Shown: positions 30,824 through 33,136 of the stretch, piece by piece
How the letters are laid out: each line of letters starts with the position of its first letter
Position numbering within the stretch: the first letter of the stretch is position 1
Origin: Prevotella sp.
GTDB taxonomy: Bacteria > Bacteroidota > Bacteroidia > Bacteroidales > Bacteroidaceae
NCBI GenBank assembly: GCA_003447235.1
Contig: DLZV01000006.1
Coordinates: forward strand, 1-33,136
Direction of reading: 5' to 3'
DNA: 33,136 bases
The notes under the pieces: model-generated
Told to the model about the DNA's origin: nothing
What the model saw: only the letters and a program-made list of their open reading frames with translations
Databases searched by the model: none
Program-made: the position numbers and the translations under genes

Positions 30824-32464
30824 CTACCAAGAGGAGTCGCCAGCCGTGTTTTCCTTCTTGGAAGACGAGGTCGAGCTCGATCCGTAGGAAGGATTCTTGC
30901 CCGATCCCGATCCGTAGCTCTCGCTGCTGCCGCCCGAAGTGGGATTCTTCGAGGGAGTGGACGGACGGTAGGGTTCATCGTAGTCGTAGTGGTACAGTCT
31001 GCCACTCTTCTTCTTCTGAGAGGGTCTCTCGTGCTTCGGAGCCTTCTTCTTCGGAGCCGGATAGGCGGCTGCTGAGTCGCTGGCCGCGCTGGTCTTGCCT
31101 GTAGCAGCCGGAGTAGCAGGGGTTTGCTGCTGGGCGGCAGGAGTTTGTTGTTGCTCGACGACGGTAGAATCGACCACTGTGGAGTCGGGTTCTGATGTGG
31201 CCGGGGCTGTATCCTGACCAGGAGACAAGAAATACTTGGTGCCGAAGAAGCCGATAACGGCAAAGATCAGGACCACGAGGATCCATTTCCATTTCGAGCT
31301 CTTCTTCTCCTCCACTTCGACCGAGGGATCATCCTGGACGATCTCAGTCTCGTCGTCCGTCGCGGAGGGGTTGTCCGTCGTGGGAGAATCGTCGGAGGCT
31401 GCGGGAGAATCGTCGTCGGCTGCTGAAGGACTGTCGGAGGAAGCATCACCCGTCTCGCCGTTGGCAGCGGGGTCATCGCTCACCTTGTCTTGGTCCGACT
31501 TGGGCAGCACAATTGTAACGTCGTCGCCCTCCTCGCCCTTGGCTGGGTCGGCAGGCTTGTTCTCTGCCTTTTGGTTGAGGACGCTGCGTATATCGGCTAC
31601 CGACTGCGGGCGTTTGCGACGGTCGGTGGCCATCAGCCAAAGGACCATCCGACGCAGCCGGTCGCTGATGCTGTCGGGCATGGCGAGGGCCTCGTGCTTG
31701 TCGTCGGTCATGTCGTCGTCGATATCCGAGGGCAGCGGCGGCTTCTGGTCCGTCAGGAGGAAGTAGAGCGTGGCGCCGAGGGCGTAGAAGTCGGTCCAGG
31801 GACCAAACTTGTCGAGGGCCTGCTCCATCTGCTCGCGCGGTGCGTAGCCATTGGTGTAGCTGACGGCCGTGGAGGTCGTTGCCCCGCTGCCCGCCTTCAT
31901 CTGCTTGCTTGCACCGAAGTCGATGAGTCTCACCCCACCCTGCTGGTCCATCATCAGGTTGGCAGGCTTGAGGTCGAGGTGGAAGAGTCCGTGGCTGTGG
32001 ACCACCTCCAGCGCGTCGAGCACCTGGTCGAAGACCTGCCAGACGGTAGCCTCGTCGAGCGGGTGGCCGATCTTCTTGAGATAGTCGCGGAGGTTCTCGC
32101 CATCGACGAAGTCCATGACATAGTAGGCCGTGCCGTTCTCCTCGAAGAGGTCGTGGACACAGACGATATGAGGACTGGAGAGTTTGCGCAGGCGCACGGC
32201 CTCCTTCTTGAACTTGTCGCGCTGGGCCTCGAAGGTGGTAGCGTTCTCCTGGTTGCTGACGCTGATAGTGGTCGTGTTTTCGTCGCGCTCCGTCACGCCC
32301 TTGAGGAAGAACTCCTTGATGGCGTAGCGCTCACCAAACTGGATGTTGGTGGCAACGTAAGTATTGCCAAAACCGCCCGATGCCAAGTAGCCATCGACGC
32401 GGTAGGTGCCGTGCAGGATCGTGCCCACACGCAGCATATTGGATTGGTTGATCGTATCGCTCAT
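30824..32464 (-). CDS. Transmembrane Ser/Thr protein kinase (Hanks type)
   Basis: A 546-residue protein. The kinase domain (about 20-298) has the glycine loop LASGGFGNTYVA (28-39), ATP-binding K50 (YAIKEF), the catalytic loop HLDLKPAN (162-169) with D164, DFG (182-184) and YAPREQ in place of APE. HRD is HLD, so it is a non-RD kinase, perhaps regulated otherwise than by activation-loop phosphorylation. An acidic Ser/Pro/Asp linker (330-385, with DDSP-like repeats) leads to one membrane segment (about 394-412). The outer part is Thr/Pro/Gln-rich, then basic, and ends in a Ser/Gly/Tyr-rich low-complexity tail; no PASTA or other sensor domain is seen. The gene upstream (32563 onward) also encodes a single-TM protein. 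Confidence 0.92.
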   Translation of the reverse strand: MSDTINQSNMLRVGTILHGTYRVDGYLASGGFGNTYVATNIQFGERYAIKEFFLKGVTERDENTTTISVSNQENATTFEAQRDKFKKEAVRLRKLSSPHIVCVHDLFEENGTAYYVMDFVDGENLRDYLKKIGHPLDEATVWQVFDQVLDALEVVHSHGLFHLDLKPANLMMDQQGGVRLIDFGASKQMKAGSGATTSTAVSYTNGYAPREQMEQALDKFGPWTDFYALGATLYFLLTDQKPPLPSDIDDDMTDDKHEALAMPDSISDRLRRMVLWLMATDRRKRPQSVADIRSVLNQKAENKPADPAKGEEGDDVTIVLPKSDQDKVSDDPAANGETGDASSDSPSAADDDSPAASDDSPTTDNPSATDDETEIVQDDPSVEVEEKKSSKWKWILVVLIFAVIGFFGTKYFLSPGQDTAPATSEPDSTVVDSTVVEQQQTPAAQQQTPATPAATGKTSAASDSAAAYPAPKKKAPKHERPSQKKKSGRLYHYDYDEPYRPSTPSKNPTSGGSSESYGSGSGKNPSYGSSSTSSSKKENTAGDSSW

Positions 32465-32480
32465 TTTCTTTTTCTTTGTC

Positions 32481-32512
32481 TCCGCCCGGGGAATCTACTG
32501 TCCTTGGGCGGA
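32481..32512. promoter_or_regulatory. Inverted repeat in the leader of the kinase gene
   Basis: TCCGCCC (32481-32487) and GGGCGGA (32506-32512) form a perfect 7-bp inverted repeat with an 18-nt spacer, 16 nt before the kinase start. It could be an RNA hairpin ending or regulating read-through from the upstream gene. No consensus promoter is visible in 32465-32562. Confidence 0.35.
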
Positions 32513-32562
32513 TCGATTGGTCATGATGCGGGGTGGTGAATGGAAAGTGTGGGAAAGATTCG

Positions 32563-33136
32563 TCAGACAGGAATGCCCTCCGACGGTTTGCTCTTCTGCT
32601 TCTGGCCACCCTGCGGCGCGCCCTTCAGTTTTTCGCGGGCTGCGTCGATGGGGTCTTCGGCTTTCCTCTGCCTCATGCTGGGAGGAGGAAGCGTCTTGGC
32701 CCCCTTGCTGCTTTCGAGCGTGCTGCCCGCTTTATCGGTCTTTCTGTCCTTCTTTGGGTCTGCCTTGCTGGAAGTAGGATTCTTCTGTGGTTCGGCGGGG
32801 CTGGCCTTTTGCGGCGCAGTCTCGCGGCGCACGGTCGTCTCGCTCTTGCTACTACTGCTGGCGGGCTGATCCACCCTCACCTCGCGGGCCACCGTCTCGC
32901 GTGCGGGGTCTGCGGACTGTCGCGAGGGACTGTCGCCGATCTTCTCCGTATGGGGCACGAGGGGCGCGGCGGCCTTCTCCTCCTTCGGCGTGAGGAAGAA
33001 GTAGGCGCAGGCCAGGGCCACTAAGGCAGCGGCGGCACCCAGCACGAGCTTGCCCTTGCCGCCCTTCGGAGCCTGGGACTGTGGGCGGAGGGGCTGCGGA
33101 CGGAGGGGCTGGCCCACCCTGGGAGTCTCCTCGACG
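32563..33136 (-). CDS. Partial single-TM protein with low-complexity C-terminus (5' end outside window)
   Basis: The frame is open to the window edge; the first visible residues are VEETPRVGQPLRPQPLRPQ, and the only in-window start (GTG at 33117) is probably not real. A Pro/Gln/Arg-rich stretch precedes one membrane segment (KLVLGAAAALVALACAYFFL) and then about 140 residues rich in Ser, Lys, Pro and Glu (TEKIGDSPSRQSADPARETV and similar), ending in SKPSEGIPV. The plan is like that of the adjacent kinase: cytoplasmic domain, low-complexity linker, TM, disordered outer tail. It could therefore be a second kinase or a kinase substrate such as an FHA protein, but the diagnostic part is missing. 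Spacing to the kinase is 98 nt. Confidence 0.6.
   Translation of the reverse strand, partial: VEETPRVGQPLRPQPLRPQSQAPKGGKGKLVLGAAAALVALACAYFFLTPKEEKAAAPLVPHTEKIGDSPSRQSADPARETVAREVRVDQPASSSSKSETTVRRETAPQKASPAEPQKNPTSSKADPKKDRKTDKAGSTLESSKGAKTLPPPSMRQRKAEDPIDAAREKLKGAPQGGQKQKSKPSEGIPV

Overview
The window looks like chromosome of a GC-rich member of the Bacteroidales, probably Prevotellaceae. The reasons are the complete nqrABCDEF operon, several matches to the Bacteroidetes promoter (TTTG/TTTC, about 20 bp, then TAnnTTTG), a SusD-like lipoprotein signal (Cys followed by acidic residues), PepSY-like and DUF6078 proteins, and the gene pairs lon-tgt and recR-glycosyltransferase. The genus is inferred from general resemblance, not from a search.

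Layout. 1-4000: a terminator, a stray REP-like hairpin, a membrane metallophosphoesterase, a small exported protein of unknown function, a tRNA-Pro(TGG) with its own promoter and terminator, and a beta-helix lipoprotein. 4000-10000: nqrA to nqrF, a tight six-gene operon for the sodium-pumping NADH:quinone oxidoreductase, ending in a strong hairpin. 10150-14030: a DUF4301 protein diverging from a RelA-type (p)ppGpp synthetase whose hydrolase domain has lost its catalytic residues. 14230-21700: lon, tgt, an LptF/LptG-type permease, a DEAD-box RNA helicase and kdsB, all on the plus strand with short gaps or overlaps and closed by a terminator. 21800-22300: a small PepSY-like exported protein.

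22300-25400 is different: lower GC, few intact genes, many repeats. It holds a nested inverted repeat, a decayed HTH/WYL regulator, three tandem arrays (12, 11 and 22 bp units), a REP-associated IS200-like (Y1/HUH) transposase between two ~98 bp inverted arms each containing three hairpins, direct repeats on both sides of that cassette, an intact DUF6078 gene, and remains of a Fic protein and a BRO-N/DinD-like protein joined to a displaced Fic motif. This is the accessory part of the window and the most interesting one.

25400-28300 (minus strand): recR, a four-TM membrane protein, a GT2 glycosyltransferase and a GNAT acetyltransferase, probably one operon. 28300-30720: a small outer-membrane beta-barrel and a GHL10-type glycoside hydrolase that diverge from interlocked consensus promoters. 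30730-33136 (minus strand): a hairpin, a membrane Ser/Thr protein kinase, and the 3' end of another single-TM protein that runs off the window.
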